Shown: positions 16,746 through 28,429, counted from the first letter of the stretch. The stretch is 64,000 nt of DNA from Fibrobacter succinogenes (GCA_902791475.1 CADAWC010000012.1:1-64000); one strand, 5' to 3'. A program made the numbers and translations. Notes: a model not told the origin generated them from the letters alone.

Positions 16746-18734
16746 ATGAAAAAGGTCATCTCGCTAGCTCTTTTCTCAGCGACTCTAGCCTTTTCCCAGG
16801 CTGGGATCATGGGGGGCACCGATGGTTTGCATCAAATAAATGCAAATACTCTCGGACAGTGGAAAGTTAACTTCGGTACAGGAGGCAACATTACGTTTGG
16901 CTCTTGGGGACTCTCTCGTGGTGGTGTCTACGAAGCTAACGGCAAAAGATATTCGTTCAACGATGCTGATGCATCGCTTTCTGGCAATTTCTTTGCTAGC
17001 GTTGGTGTTTTGAACATCGTGGACATCGGTTTGTCTCTCCCGCTTTATTACGACCATGCAAACTCTAAGGGGCCGAGTGGTCAGGGTAACATGTGGACGA
17101 CTAGCCGCGGTGACTTGGATCTCTTTACCAAGATCGGTCTTCCGTTTATTTCTACAGAAGACGGTTTCTTCAAGACCGCCCTTTTGCTCGACCTTTATGT
17201 TCCGACGGGTGAACAGAGTGCCGGTGTGCGCCCTCGTCACGCTTGGTACCTGAACAGCAAGGCTTACACGCATCCGTTCACTGCAAATAACTGGGCTTTT
17301 GCTGCAGGTTTTGCATTCTCCTTCGATTTCAACAAGCTTGGCGCTCCGCTTACTTGGAACTTGGCTGCAAGCTATGTTGCTCCGGCTAGCTATGCTGAAA
17401 CCCAGACGCTTGTGTATAGTACAGGTGTGAACTGGAATGTCACTTCTTGGATGACTCCGTACTTGGAATTCTCTGCAGAAATGCGTTTGCAGGACAAGGG
17501 CCGTTATGACATGGATCCGATGGTGGACCCGATGCTCATCACTCCGGGTTTCCGCTTCCACCTCCCGTATAACATCGAATTCGGCGTGGGTCTCGAAGTC
17601 GCAACTCGTATCTTCACGCAGGGCTTTGACCACAAGTACGATGTCAAGAGAGGCAAGGACCATATCGTCTATTATGAAGGCGAACGTGGCGTGAAGGCTT
17701 CTTACGGTTATGCCGGTACTCCGCTCTTTGCTGGTGCCGCAGTCTTGAGCTTCGCATTTGATGCTAAGAGCGCACCGAAGGATTCCGATGGTGACGGCAT
17801 TATGGATGATGTTGACCAGTGCGCACACACTCCGATGGGTGCTCAGGTCAATGAATATGGCTGCCAGGTTGAAGATCTTCGCAGAATCGCTTTGGAAAAG
17901 GCTTACAATGATTCTCTTGCTCGCATCGATACCGACAAGGATGGAATTCCGGATATCAATGACAAGTGCCCGAATACGCCTGCTGGCATTTCTGTGGATT
18001 CTTTGGGTTGCATGCTTGACTTTGATAAAGATGGCGTTGCAGATAACTTCGACAAGTGTCCGAACACGCCGGCAGGAGTCCCGGTCGGTTCTACGGGTTG
18101 CCCGATGGATTTCGACAAGGACGGCGTTCCTGACTATCTCGATAAGTGCCCGAACACCCAGGCTGGCATTGAAGTCGGTTCTAACGGTTGCATGCTCGAT
18201 ACTGACAGAGACGGCATTACCGATTTTAAGGACAAGTGTCCGAATACTCCGGTTGGCTATGCCGTCGATTCTCTTGGTTGCTTGCCGGACTTCGATAAGG
18301 ATGGCGTTGCTGATGTTATCGACAAGTGCCCGAATACGCTTCCGGGTGTCCGTGTTGACGAAAAGGGCTGCCCGATCAATAAGAAAGAAGACCTGGATCA
18401 GCTCAAGAAGGGAATCAACTTCAAGACGGGTTCTGCAAAACTCACCAAGAGCAGCTACGGCACTCTTGACGACATCGCCGAACTCATGCTCAAGATTCCA
18501 GAAGCCAACCTCGAAGTTCAGGGCCATACAGATAACAAGGGTTCTGCAAAGAAGAACCTGAAGCTTTCCCAAAATCGTGCAGATGCTGTGGTCAAGTATC
18601 TTAACAAGAAGGGCGTGGCAAAAGACCGTCTCCGCGCTGTGGGCTATGGCAGTGAAAAGCCGATTGCAGACAACAGCGATGCAACTGGTAGAGCTCAGAA
18701 CCGTCGCGTGGAACTCATTCCGTTTGCAAAATAA
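16746..18734 (+). CDS. OmpA-family outer membrane protein with thrombospondin type 3 repeats
   Basis: 662 residues behind AAGGATC. Signal peptide MKKVISLALFSATLAFSQA, then a beta-barrel of about 320 residues. Six calcium-binding TSP3 repeats of the DxDKDGxxDxxDKCPNTPxG kind follow (residues about 340-545), each with one or two Cys. The C-terminal OmpA domain binds peptidoglycan (FKTGSAKLTKSSYGTLDDIA, QGHTDNKG, NRADAVVKYL, RRVELIPF). It probably tethers the outer membrane to the wall. Strong codon bias suggests high expression, and a good terminator follows. Confidence 0.94.
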   Translation: MKKVISLALFSATLAFSQAGIMGGTDGLHQINANTLGQWKVNFGTGGNITFGSWGLSRGGVYEANGKRYSFNDADASLSGNFFASVGVLNIVDIGLSLPLYYDHANSKGPSGQGNMWTTSRGDLDLFTKIGLPFISTEDGFFKTALLLDLYVPTGEQSAGVRPRHAWYLNSKAYTHPFTANNWAFAAGFAFSFDFNKLGAPLTWNLAASYVAPASYAETQTLVYSTGVNWNVTSWMTPYLEFSAEMRLQDKGRYDMDPMVDPMLITPGFRFHLPYNIEFGVGLEVATRIFTQGFDHKYDVKRGKDHIVYYEGERGVKASYGYAGTPLFAGAAVLSFAFDAKSAPKDSDGDGIMDDVDQCAHTPMGAQVNEYGCQVEDLRRIALEKAYNDSLARIDTDKDGIPDINDKCPNTPAGISVDSLGCMLDFDKDGVADNFDKCPNTPAGVPVGSTGCPMDFDKDGVPDYLDKCPNTQAGIEVGSNGCMLDTDRDGITDFKDKCPNTPVGYAVDSLGCLPDFDKDGVADVIDKCPNTLPGVRVDEKGCPINKKEDLDQLKKGINFKTGSAKLTKSSYGTLDDIAELMLKIPEANLEVQGHTDNKGSAKKNLKLSQNRADAVVKYLNKKGVAKDRLRAVGYGSEKPIADNSDATGRAQNRRVELIPFAK

Positions 18735-18764
18735 AACGTGACAAACTCTATCTAAAAAATTAAC

Positions 18765-18810
18765 GCCTAATGCACTAACAGATTGTCTGGTTAGTGCGTT
18801 AGGCTTTTTT
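18765..18810 (+). terminator. Strong terminator after the OmpA-family gene
   Basis: 15-bp arms (GCCTAATGCACTAAC / GTTAGTGCGTTAGGC, one mismatch), 10-base loop, followed by six T residues. Confidence 0.9.
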
Positions 18811-18901
18811 AGATGACAATAATGGTAAAAAAACTTATTTTTAAATAAGGTAAACAAACTGGGGAGTTTTAGATACTCCTATTGAAGTCTTGGGAATACA
18901 T

Positions 18902-21073
18902 ATGCCTGAAAAAGAAGAACAAAAAGTTATTGCTCCTGCGTCGATCCAGGTTCAGCAAGATGCTAATACGATTACATTGCTAGAAGCGTTACAAATCCTT
19001 TTAGAAAAAAAGTTTACCTTACTAATGTTTATTATAGCCGGTGGTCTTATCGGTTATACTATAGCGAACTGGCTGCGTCCGCAGTACACTAGCGACATCT
19101 TGTTGCAAATCGACGCAAAGGGTGGTAACGCGACGAAGGCTATGGGTGAGATGGGCTCCATCCTTGATGTGGCAAGCCCTGCTGATGCTGAAATTGAGCT
19201 TATCAAGAGCCGCATGGTGTTAAGCGATGTTGTCGAAGCAGAACGCCTTTGCTTTAATGCAACCCCAGTTGGCGCTGTCGATCGCTTTACGCACAAAGAG
19301 GGACGCATGGACTTGGATTCCCTCTATATCCCCGAACTTGCTCGTACCGAAAAGTGGATGGCTAGAGCTGTTGATGAAAATACTTACGAAGTCATTTCTC
19401 CTGAAGAACAGGTCATTTTGGAAGGTAAAGTCGGTGAGATGTACAAGGCCGCTTACGCTGGTGACACTCTCAATATTCACGTTTCTAAAATGCTTGCAAA
19501 ACCGGGTCAGGAATTTATCCTTTCTCAATCGAGCATGTTGGGTGCCATCGCTGCTTTGAAGAATGGGCTTAAGGTTGCAGAAAAAGGCAAGAAGAGCGGT
19601 ATCATCGAAGCTAGCTACAACCATCGCTATCCGGATAGGGCTGCTTCTATCTTGAATTCTGTGGCAAAGACATATTTGCGCCAGAATGTTGAAATGCGCA
19701 GTGCCGAAGCCGCCAAGACTCTTGAATTCTTGGAAAAGCAACTCCCTGGTGTGAAGGCTAAACTCGACAGTGTCGAAAAGATTTTGGCGGATTACCGTTA
19801 CAGCATCGGTTCTGTGGATATGACCGGTGAAACGCACGCCCACTTGAATAAGGAAAGTGAAATCCAGAGACAGCTCTTGGAATTGGAACAGCAGCGTCAG
19901 GCAGCTATGCGCTTGTTCAAGGAAGAACATCCGAGTGTTCAGACGCTTGTGCGCCAGCAGAATCGCTTGAGGGCAGAACTTGCTAAGCTGAAGAAGACTG
20001 CTGAAAAGATGCCTTTGACGCAACAGGAAGTGGCTCGCTTGAAAGAAGATGTGGCTGTCAATAACGAAATTTACACGACCATGTTGAACAACATCCAGCA
20101 GTTGCGTGTTGTGCGTGCTGGTGAAGTGGGTAATGTCCGTATTGTTGACTATGCGCAGATTAACGGAGTTCCGAGCAAGCCGAAGAAGATGAACATCATT
20201 ATCTGCTCTGTGGCTGCTTCGTTTATGCTTGGTGTTCTCTTGGTATTTCTCTTGCGCATGATGCATAATGGTGTTCGCAGTGTTACGGAAATTGAACGTG
20301 AAACGAATACAAGCGTGCTCGCTAGGGTTCCTGAAAGTCCTGATTCTAAATTGAACCACAAGTTTATAAAGACCAGAAAAACACACGTTCAATCTGATCC
20401 TTCCGATCCTGTTAGCGAAGCAATCCGCTCTATCCTTACGGCTATTGATTTCTCGTTCAGTTCGAATAAGGAACATCAGGTGATTATGGTGACGGGTATT
20501 ATGCCGGGTGTCGGTAAGAGCTTTGTCTCGACGAACCTTGCTGCTACTTTTGCTATGGTTGGGAAGAAAACCTTGTATATTGACGCTGACATGAGAAAAG
20601 CTTCTTGCCGCTTTACGAAGATTGGTCTTGCTGATGTCCTCATGGGAAAGGTTGCTTTTGAAAACGCTAAAATCACAAGTACAAACCTCCCGAATCTTGA
20701 TATTTTGGAATCTGGCAAGTTCAAAATGGCTGCATTTGAGCTTTTACGTGGCGACATGCTTAAGAAGTTGCTTGATGAACTTCGTCCGAATTACGATGCC
20801 ATTATTATTGATACCCCGCCGACCAACATGGTGACGGATGCTTACATGATTTGCCCGTTGATCGATTTTGCACTCGTTGTGTTGCATTACGGTCGCCATT
20901 CCATGGAAATGATCAAGGAATCTGTACAGACCTTGGAACGCTATTGCGATAAGCCGAAGGCTTTTGTGATGAACCATTGCGAACACAGACATGGTTACGG
21001 CTATGGCTATTATGGCAAATACGGTTACTATGGCTATGGTTACGGTTATGGTCACAAGTCCAAAAAAGACTAA
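18902..21073 (+). CDS. Wzc-like polysaccharide co-polymerase / BY-type tyrosine kinase
   Basis: 723 residues from the ATG at 18902 (GGGA 8 bases upstream; the TTG at 18890 is not needed). Order: Wzz domain with a first membrane segment (LLMFIIAGGLIGYTIANWL), long periplasmic coiled coil (residues about 240-400), second membrane segment near 435, then the cytoplasmic kinase with Walker A GIMPGVGKSFVSTNLA, Walker A' TLYIDADMRKA and Walker B DAIIIDTPP. The tail is a Gly-Tyr repeat (GYGYGYYGKYGYYGYGYGYG) serving as autophosphorylation cluster. It controls chain length and export of surface polysaccharide. Confidence 0.94.
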   Translation: MPEKEEQKVIAPASIQVQQDANTITLLEALQILLEKKFTLLMFIIAGGLIGYTIANWLRPQYTSDILLQIDAKGGNATKAMGEMGSILDVASPADAEIELIKSRMVLSDVVEAERLCFNATPVGAVDRFTHKEGRMDLDSLYIPELARTEKWMARAVDENTYEVISPEEQVILEGKVGEMYKAAYAGDTLNIHVSKMLAKPGQEFILSQSSMLGAIAALKNGLKVAEKGKKSGIIEASYNHRYPDRAASILNSVAKTYLRQNVEMRSAEAAKTLEFLEKQLPGVKAKLDSVEKILADYRYSIGSVDMTGETHAHLNKESEIQRQLLELEQQRQAAMRLFKEEHPSVQTLVRQQNRLRAELAKLKKTAEKMPLTQQEVARLKEDVAVNNEIYTTMLNNIQQLRVVRAGEVGNVRIVDYAQINGVPSKPKKMNIIICSVAASFMLGVLLVFLLRMMHNGVRSVTEIERETNTSVLARVPESPDSKLNHKFIKTRKTHVQSDPSDPVSEAIRSILTAIDFSFSSNKEHQVIMVTGIMPGVGKSFVSTNLAATFAMVGKKTLYIDADMRKASCRFTKIGLADVLMGKVAFENAKITSTNLPNLDILESGKFKMAAFELLRGDMLKKLLDELRPNYDAIIIDTPPTNMVTDAYMICPLIDFALVVLHYGRHSMEMIKESVQTLERYCDKPKAFVMNHCEHRHGYGYGYYGKYGYYGYGYGYGHKSKKD

Positions 21074-21080
21074 ATAGCGA

Positions 21081-21096
21081 CTGCGAACGTTCGCAG
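21081..21096. repeat. 16-bp perfect palindrome
   Basis: CTGCGAACGTTCGCAG is a perfect palindrome 8 bases after the Wzc-like stop codon. It could be an operator or the first of two hairpins before the terminator at 21108. Confidence 0.5.
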
Positions 21097-21107
21097 GAAA
21101 GAATATT

Positions 21108-21142
21108 GAGAGCTCGCCTCCTTGTGAAGCAGGCTCTTTTTG
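21108..21142 (+). terminator. Probable terminator of the polysaccharide gene block
   Basis: A stem formed by GAGC..GCCTCCTT and AAGCAGGC..CTC with internal mismatches is followed by TTTTT. Confidence 0.55.
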
Positions 21143-21231
21143 TATGGTTACGCAGGAAAATGACAATTCATCAATAATTTTTTGTGACAAGACGTCCGCT
21201 TTTCCGTAAAATAATGGATTTTTAGAGAGTG

Positions 21232-23316
21232 ATGAATCGCGCACAAAAAGCGCAGAAACACGGGGTTAAGAAGTTGAAGAGTAAACTGATTTGGATGGTC
21301 GCGGCAGGCCTTGCTTGCGGCGCGGCCCAGGCGCAGACGAAAGTCGTTGTGGACCCGGGTAAAAAGTATCAGCTTTTTGAAGGCTGGGGAACAAGCCTTT
21401 GCTGGTGGGCTGAACTCACTGGAAAATGGAGCGAAGCGAATTATAAAAAGCTTTTGGGCGCAGTGGCCGATCCGGACACGGGTCTTAGCTATAACATTTT
21501 CCGCTACAATATCGGCGGTGGCGACCAGCCCGGCCATAACCACTTGACCAAGGGCGATGGGGGAGCTGCAATCCCCGGCTACAAGCCAACCGAAAAAGGC
21601 GATTACGACTGGACTGCCGACCAGAGCCAGCGCAATATTGCTTTTGCTCTTGCCAAAATGGCGAAAGATCCGATTTTCGAAGCTTTTTCGAATTCCCCAC
21701 CATGGTGGATGACAAATAGCGGTTGCGTTTCGGGCGGTGTCAATGGAGCCGACAATCTCAAGTCTGATTATTTTGACGATTTCGCCGATTACCTCTCTGA
21801 AGTAGCGAAGCACTTCAAGGAAGAATGGGGCATCACGTTCCGTACGATTGAGCCGTTCAACGAGCCAAGTGCAGGCTGGTGGAAGGCTAACGGTGACCAG
21901 GAAGGTTGCAGTTTCAAGAACAAGCAATCCGAAATGATTGTTGAACTTGGCAAAGCCCTCAAGAAAAAGGGGCTGTTCCCGGCAACTTCCGTGAGTGCAG
22001 CCGATGAATCGAACATTGGCGATGCGTTGGCGCGTTTTAATAGCTATAGCGCCGAAGCTCGTTCTTACATGTTCCAGGTGAATACGCATAGCTATTCCGG
22101 TTACGATTCCCGCGCAAAGCTTTACAATGCAGCGTTTGCCGCCGACAAGCGCGTTTGGCAATCAGAATCGGGACCGCTCCACCGCAGTGGAAATCTCGAT
22201 ATTACGCTTTGGATGGCCGATGTGATTTTGCACGATCTCCGCGATATGCATGCAAGCGCCTGGGTCGATTGGCAACTTTCAGACCCTGCCGAGAACTGGC
22301 GCACCATTGCGGTTGACCATAAAAAGCAGACATTCTCTTATGCGCCACGATTCTATATGCACGCCGCGTTTAGCCGCGTCATTCGCCCAGGTTCTCGTTT
22401 TATCGATAGCGACAACAGCAACACGCTTGCCGCCATTCGCGAAGACAGTTCGCTTGTGCTAGTGGTGCTGAATACGGGCTCTAGCGATGTTAAGTACACA
22501 TTTGACTTGAGCAAGTTCGCAACGATTGGCAAGAAGGCTAAGGTCCACCGCTTTACGCTCCCGGCCGCACTCAAAGCCGATTCTGATATTGACGTTACGA
22601 ACAACGCAATTACGGTTACCGCGGGCGCGCAATCCATCGTTACGATGGTCATTGAAAATGCAACCGGTGGTGTATGCGAAGCTAGCTCAATCATTCCGTA
22701 CGCCAAAATTCACGATGGCGGATGGAATGAGACAACCGAAGTCAAGGTGAATCCCGGCGATTCGCTTGTGATTGGCCCGCATCCGTACGATGGCGGCCGC
22801 TGGACTTGGAAAGGTCCGAATGACTTCTATTACTTGGGCCGTGAAGTGCGTTTCAAGAATATGCAATGGCAGAGCAGTGGCATTTACACGGGAACGTACG
22901 TGAATCCGTATGGCTGCGAAAGTACGGTCGATATCAAGGTCATTGTTGACGACCCAGAGCACCCCTACATTGAACCGGTGGAACCGGAGAAACCGGATTC
23001 TGGCAGGGTGAACATCGATTCGCAAATTGCAACGAGACTCTCGCTAGGTGCTGGGAAAATCTCCGTCACGAGAAGCGGGGGAGACCTGCTAGTGAAAGCT
23101 GGGAATGCAGCGTGGAATGTCGCGCAGTCCGGGAAGTCCTCGCAGTCTGGGAATGCGCCGCTACAGCTCACGATTCACGACTTGCAAGGCGTGCTTTTGA
23201 TGCGTCGTTCCGTTGACGGTTCTGCAGTGGTGCCTATCGCGCACTTGGCGAAAACGCCGTTAATTGTGCGAATCAAGAGCGCTGGGAAGACCGTTTATCA
23301 GAAAAAATTCAATTAA
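21232..23316 (+). CDS. Secreted GH30-family glycoside hydrolase
   Basis: 694 residues. Signal region near residues 14-35 (IWMVAAGLACGAAQAQ) after an unusually long basic start; a later TTG start at 21274 is an alternative. The catalytic domain (about 38-485) has the GH30 layout: FEGWGTSLCWWAELTGKW, acid/base Glu211 in FNEPSAGWW and nucleophile Glu312 in WQSESGPLH, and reads most like the endo-beta-1,6-galactanase-type subgroup. An Ig/PKD-like module (about 490-590) and a T9SS-like C-terminal module (IHDLQGVLLMRRSVDG) follow. It probably acts on plant or mucin-type side chains outside the cell. Confidence 0.88.
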   Translation: MNRAQKAQKHGVKKLKSKLIWMVAAGLACGAAQAQTKVVVDPGKKYQLFEGWGTSLCWWAELTGKWSEANYKKLLGAVADPDTGLSYNIFRYNIGGGDQPGHNHLTKGDGGAAIPGYKPTEKGDYDWTADQSQRNIAFALAKMAKDPIFEAFSNSPPWWMTNSGCVSGGVNGADNLKSDYFDDFADYLSEVAKHFKEEWGITFRTIEPFNEPSAGWWKANGDQEGCSFKNKQSEMIVELGKALKKKGLFPATSVSAADESNIGDALARFNSYSAEARSYMFQVNTHSYSGYDSRAKLYNAAFAADKRVWQSESGPLHRSGNLDITLWMADVILHDLRDMHASAWVDWQLSDPAENWRTIAVDHKKQTFSYAPRFYMHAAFSRVIRPGSRFIDSDNSNTLAAIREDSSLVLVVLNTGSSDVKYTFDLSKFATIGKKAKVHRFTLPAALKADSDIDVTNNAITVTAGAQSIVTMVIENATGGVCEASSIIPYAKIHDGGWNETTEVKVNPGDSLVIGPHPYDGGRWTWKGPNDFYYLGREVRFKNMQWQSSGIYTGTYVNPYGCESTVDIKVIVDDPEHPYIEPVEPEKPDSGRVNIDSQIATRLSLGAGKISVTRSGGDLLVKAGNAAWNVAQSGKSSQSGNAPLQLTIHDLQGVLLMRRSVDGSAVVPIAHLAKTPLIVRIKSAGKTVYQKKFN

Positions 23317-23320
23317 CTAA

Positions 23321-23353
23321 AAAATCCTCGCGAATGCGGGGATTTGTTTTTTG
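23321..23353 (+). terminator. Terminator after GH30
   Basis: AAATCCTCGC / GCGGGGATTT hairpin followed by a T run. Confidence 0.65.
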
Positions 23354-23362
23354 CATTAAACT

Positions 23363-23953
23363 TTACGATTCCTTATGATGAAGCTTGTTTGCAAAGCTAC
23401 GGCATTTGGCGATTTCGCGTGAGGTGAGTTCTTTGTTCTTGAGTGTGCCGGCTTTTTGCAGAACGCCAGCAATCTTGAATCCGCTCCAGCAAAGAACTTC
23501 CTTGAGAGCGCGGACAGTCCCAGCAGATTGCTTGAACAAGATGTTAAACGGCCACGGGGTAGAGCAAGTCGTGATGATGACAGCCTTTTTGCCCTTGAGA
23601 AGCGGAATAGGGTAACCGCTTTCGCTGTGGTCCATCATACCGTAAACCCAGCGGTCAAAAAGCATTTTGAGTTTCCCCGTCATGTTGCCCCAATAGCACG
23701 GCGAGCCCACGATTAGAGCATCGCAATCTTGCACGCGCCGCAGAACTTGTTTGGCATCGTCATTAGGCATAACACAGTCATGTGTGCTACGGCATTTCAT
23801 GCAGCCGATGCACGCGCGGAATTGTAATTTGCAAACATCGATGTAAAGGACTCTGTCGCCACAGGCCAACAGTTCATTGCGAACAATTCCAAGCATTTGG
23901 CTGATATTGCTATTCGGGCGAGGGCTTGCATTTAAAATAACAAATTTTTTCAT
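23363..23953 (-). CDS. NADPH-dependent FMN reductase / multimeric flavodoxin family protein
   Basis: 196 residues, ATG preceded by TGGAG. Flavodoxin-like fold with the FMN phosphate loop ILNASPRPNSNISQM at the N-terminus, a ferredoxin-like but incomplete Cys group (FRACIGCMKCRSTHDC) and the flavin-contact string IVGSPCYWGNMTGKLKMLFDR. Such proteins are iron-sulfur flavoproteins or NAD(P)H:FMN oxidoreductases in anaerobes. The substrate is unknown. It stands alone between the GH30 gene and the chaperone genes. Confidence 0.9.
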   Translation of the reverse strand: MKKFVILNASPRPNSNISQMLGIVRNELLACGDRVLYIDVCKLQFRACIGCMKCRSTHDCVMPNDDAKQVLRRVQDCDALIVGSPCYWGNMTGKLKMLFDRWVYGMMDHSESGYPIPLLKGKKAVIITTCSTPWPFNILFKQSAGTVRALKEVLCWSGFKIAGVLQKAGTLKNKELTSREIAKCRSFANKLHHKES

Positions 23954-24054
23954 GGGGTCTCCAGGGCTATAGCGTTCTTTTATTTATTAAACACCTGAAG
24001 ATGGGAAAAATGTCACTTTTTTAGTGGCCCATATACCCATAGGTAATATACAAA

Positions 24055-24092
24055 AATCCCGGGCATCGCTGCTCGGGATAATTTTTCAATGA
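24055..24092 (-). terminator. Hairpin terminator downstream of dnaJ
   Basis: ATCCCGGGCATC / GCTGCTCGGGAT stem between dnaJ and the flavoprotein gene, with A/T runs on both sides so it could work in either direction. Confidence 0.5.
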
Positions 24093-24187
24093 GTGTGTAA
24101 ACTGCGAACAACCTCATACCTCAAAGGCACGAAGTGCCGCGCTTCTCTCGTCTTTCGTCTGTAGGCCCGTAGGGCCGTTCTTTCGTC

Positions 24188-25330
24188 TTACTTGAACAGA
24201 TTCTTCATCTTTTCAAGGAAGGATTCTTCTTGGGCGGTTTCCTTGTCCTTGCGGAGTTCAGCGAGCTTCTGGTAAAGTTCCTTCTCTTCGCGAGAGATAT
24301 CCTTCGGAATGTCCACGCCAATTTGCACGTAGAGACTTCCACGGTCGCCCTGTTTCTTGAGAGGCCACAAGCCCTGATCGCGCAGACGGAGAACGCTGCC
24401 AGCCTGAGTGCCAGCGGCAATCTTGATCTGGATTTCATCACCGCCGATGGTCGGGATGCGCTGCGTACCGCCAAGAACCAGCTTGTGGACTGGAACCTTG
24501 ACTTCGCAATGCAAGTCGTCGCCTTCACGGCTGAAGAAATCGTCCGGTTTTTCGGCAATCACGACGAGCAAGTCGCCGCAAGCGCCACCGCGCGGACCGC
24601 AGTTGCCTTCGCCACGGAGGTTCAGGTACTGGCCTTCGCTTACGCCCGCCGGAATCTTGATGGAAATCTCTTCGGTTTCCTGTACGCGGCCCTCGCCGTG
24701 GCAATGTGAGCACGGATTAGCGATTACTTCGCCCATGCCACTGCAAGTGGGGCAGGTACTTTCGGAAACCATCTGGAAAAATCCGCCGGACACACGACGT
24801 ACACGACCCGTGCCATGGCAGGTATCGCAAGTCTTGACGTTCGTACCGCCCTTGCCGTTACATTCCGTACACGGTGTATAGCGTTTTAAGCGAACCTTCT
24901 TGGTGCAGCCTTCGAAAATTTCCTTGTAGCTAAGAGCCACCTTGATCTGCAAGTCGTTACCACGCGGAGGACCAGCCTTGCGAGAACTTCTGCGGCCACC
25001 GCCACTGAAACCAAAGCCACCACCAAAGATATCGCCAAACTGGCTGAAGATATCGTTGATGTCGAATCCGGCACCACCGAATCCACCACCGCCAAAACCG
25101 CCACCAGGAGCGTTAAAGCCGAACTGGTCGTAGTTCTTGCGCTTTTCAGGATTAGAGAGCACGTCGTAAGCTTCGGCAGCTTCCTTGAACTTTTCTTCAG
25201 CTTCCTTGTCGCCCGGGTTCTTGTCCGGATGGTACTTGATAGCAAGCTTCTTATAAGCGTGCTTGATTTCATCAGCACTTGCGTCCTTGCCGACGCCCAA
25301 AACTTCGTAATAATCTCGTTTTTCAGCCAT
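24188..25330 (-). CDS. dnaJ: Chaperone DnaJ
   Basis: 380 residues, full length. J-domain at 1-70 with HPD in [13 protein letters not shown], Gly/Phe-rich linker at about 72-115, four zinc-binding CxxCxGxG motifs ([32 protein letters not shown]) and the substrate-binding C-terminal domains. It stimulates DnaK ATP hydrolysis and delivers unfolded proteins. It lies 234 bases after dnaK on the same strand, separated by heptamer repeats, so cotranscription is possible. No separate promoter was obvious. Confidence 0.98.
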   Translation of the reverse strand: MAEKRDYYEVLGVGKDASADEIKHAYKKLAIKYHPDKNPGDKEAEEKFKEAAEAYDVLSNPEKRKNYDQFGFNAPGGGFGGGGFGGAGFDINDIFSQFGDIFGGGFGFSGGGRRSSRKAGPPRGNDLQIKVALSYKEIFEGCTKKVRLKRYTPCTECNGKGGTNVKTCDTCHGTGRVRRVSGGFFQMVSESTCPTCSGMGEVIANPCSHCHGEGRVQETEEISIKIPAGVSEGQYLNLRGEGNCGPRGGACGDLLVVIAEKPDDFFSREGDDLHCEVKVPVHKLVLGGTQRIPTIGGDEIQIKIAAGTQAGSVLRLRDQGLWPLKKQGDRGSLYVQIGVDIPKDISREEKELYQKLAELRKDKETAQEESFLEKMKNLFK

Positions 25331-25350
25331 TTTGAGCTCGCTTTGCTCGC

Positions 25351-25564
25351 AGGTATTAGGTAACAGGTTTTAGGTATTAGGAAACGTCTGAAAGGAAGTT
25401 CTTTGCTAATACTCTAAAAATTACCTCATGCCTAAAAGTCCTAAACTCTTATTATGCTAAAAGGACCGCCCCTTTTTCAGAGACAAAGCCCTTTGTATTT
25501 GAAAAAGAAAATAAGTGCTAGGTTAAGGAAATCCTAAAACCTAACACCTACAACCTATGACCTA

Positions 25565-25566
<2 letters not shown>
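25351..25566. repeat. dnaK-dnaJ intergenic heptamer arrays (element 5, widely spaced arms)
   Basis: One arm (25351-25381) has AGGTATT/AGGTAAC/AGGTTTT units. The other (25531-25566) has CCTAAAA/CCTAACA/CCTACAA/CCTATGA/CCTATTA units and includes the dnaK stop codon. About 150 bases of unrelated A/T-rich sequence lie between the arms. If transcribed, the arms could pair across the whole gap. Confidence 0.65.
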
Positions 25567-27478
<1,912 letters not shown>

Positions 27479-27543
27479 CTATTTTAAATTCTTGATCCCC
27501 AGTGTTTTTGTTTGAGCGGGGAGTTTTTTTTCGCCAACACATT

Positions 27544-27560
27544 AGCAAAAGCCGTGCCAA
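27544..27560 (-). promoter_or_regulatory. Sigma-54 promoter of dnaK
   Basis: On the minus strand TTGGCACGGCTTTTGCT matches the -24/-12 consensus with GG and GC 12 bp apart. The predicted start is near 27533, giving a 67-base leader. Confidence 0.8.
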
Positions 27561-27563
27561 CCC

Positions 27564-27596
27564 CGAAAAGCGCTCTTTTCGTTTCGTTCTGAAACG
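27564..27596. promoter_or_regulatory. Two inverted repeats upstream of the dnaK promoter
   Basis: CGAAAAG-CGCT-CTTTTCG (27564-27581) abuts CGTTTC-GTTCT-GAAACG (27580-27596). The second is centred about 55 bp upstream of the predicted start. A matching GTTTT-N5-GAAAC lies at the same distance from the grpE promoter. Confidence 0.55.
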
Positions 27597-27702
27597 TTTT
27601 TTAGGCGGAAATCGGGCAAAAATAGGGTTGTTTCATTATTGGACGGTAGGGCGGGAAGGTTTCGGTGATATATTAAATAGATAGGAGGTGGCTACTTTTT
27701 AT

Positions 27703-28240
27703 TTAGTAAACCGAAGGCGGTAAACTGTAGTCTGGGGAAGAGCCTTTTCCATAAAACGACCAATCTATAGAAAAAGTGTATCGGTTTCTGCTTTCACTGA
27801 TATCACGTCCATAGCGAAATTCAAAAGAAAAACGACCATACGAAATATATGCTCCGGCACCAAATTCAGTATATCGAACTGGTTCAGGATCTCCAGAACA
27901 AGCTCCAGGAGGAACAAAAATGCTCCCATCACCACAGTAACTGTCTTTCAAATAAAATTCACGTCCATTTACAGAAACGTGCTGCGTAAACCCCAATCTC
28001 CAATCATCTCCCCAATGCATTTGCTCAATTGTCGAAATTCCACCCATAAGACCAAGAGAGCCCCAACTCATCACTCCAAAATGTTCGGAAACAAACCCTG
28101 GTTGTAACATCAAAGTTAAACTTTGTAATCCAAAACCAAGGGAAAAATAGGACCAATTAAAAAAATGAAAAAAAGAAATATCAGCAGGCCATTCATCAGC
28201 TTCTAAAACATCAAATTCCGGATTCTTCGCACCAAAGAAA
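27703..28240 (-). pseudogene. 5'-truncated relative of the lipoprotein at 51370-52107
   Basis: The reading frame aligns well with the C-terminal half of the protein at 51370-52107: QPGFVSEHFGVMSWGS against QAGFISDYFGVMGWSN, RLGFTQHVSVNGRE against RLGLTQHISRNGRE, and GAGAYISYGRFSFEFRYGRD against GGGAYIAWHAGKRLGLGVEF. The frame is open upstream past 28240 to a stop near 28340 but contains no usable start codon, signal peptide or lipobox; the first TTG/ATG near 28113 lies inside the conserved region. It is therefore most likely a remnant. Its original function is unknown. Confidence 0.65.
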
Positions 28241-28429
28241 ATGAACCCCGTAGGACGAGTTTTCTGGCTTTTCCCTGAACTAAATGCGGCTGCATTTGCT
28301 TGCAGGCTTGGAATCCCACAACCTTTATTTGCCGCCTATGTGAACGGAACAAAGAAACCTTCTGCAGCCCGTCGTAAAAAAATCGACGAGGAATTTCACC
28401 GAATCGGCCGTGAACTGATGAAAGTATAA
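28241..28429 (+). pseudogene. Remnant helix-turn-helix protein (antitoxin-like C-terminus)
   Basis: 62 residues reading LNAAAFACRLGIPQPLFAAY then NGTKKPSAARRKKIDEEFHR and IGRELMKV. This is the HTH tail commonly found at the C-terminus of HicB-like or related antitoxins in anaerobic bacteria. The N-terminal half is missing, and the frame begins exactly where the opposite-strand remnant loses its homology, so both seem cut by one rearrangement. A short functional HTH protein cannot be excluded. Confidence 0.5.

Noticed and set aside
16785..18857. 690-codon frame opposite the OmpA-family gene
   Set aside because: Antisense shadow; the product is a repetitive mirror of the TSP3 repeats.
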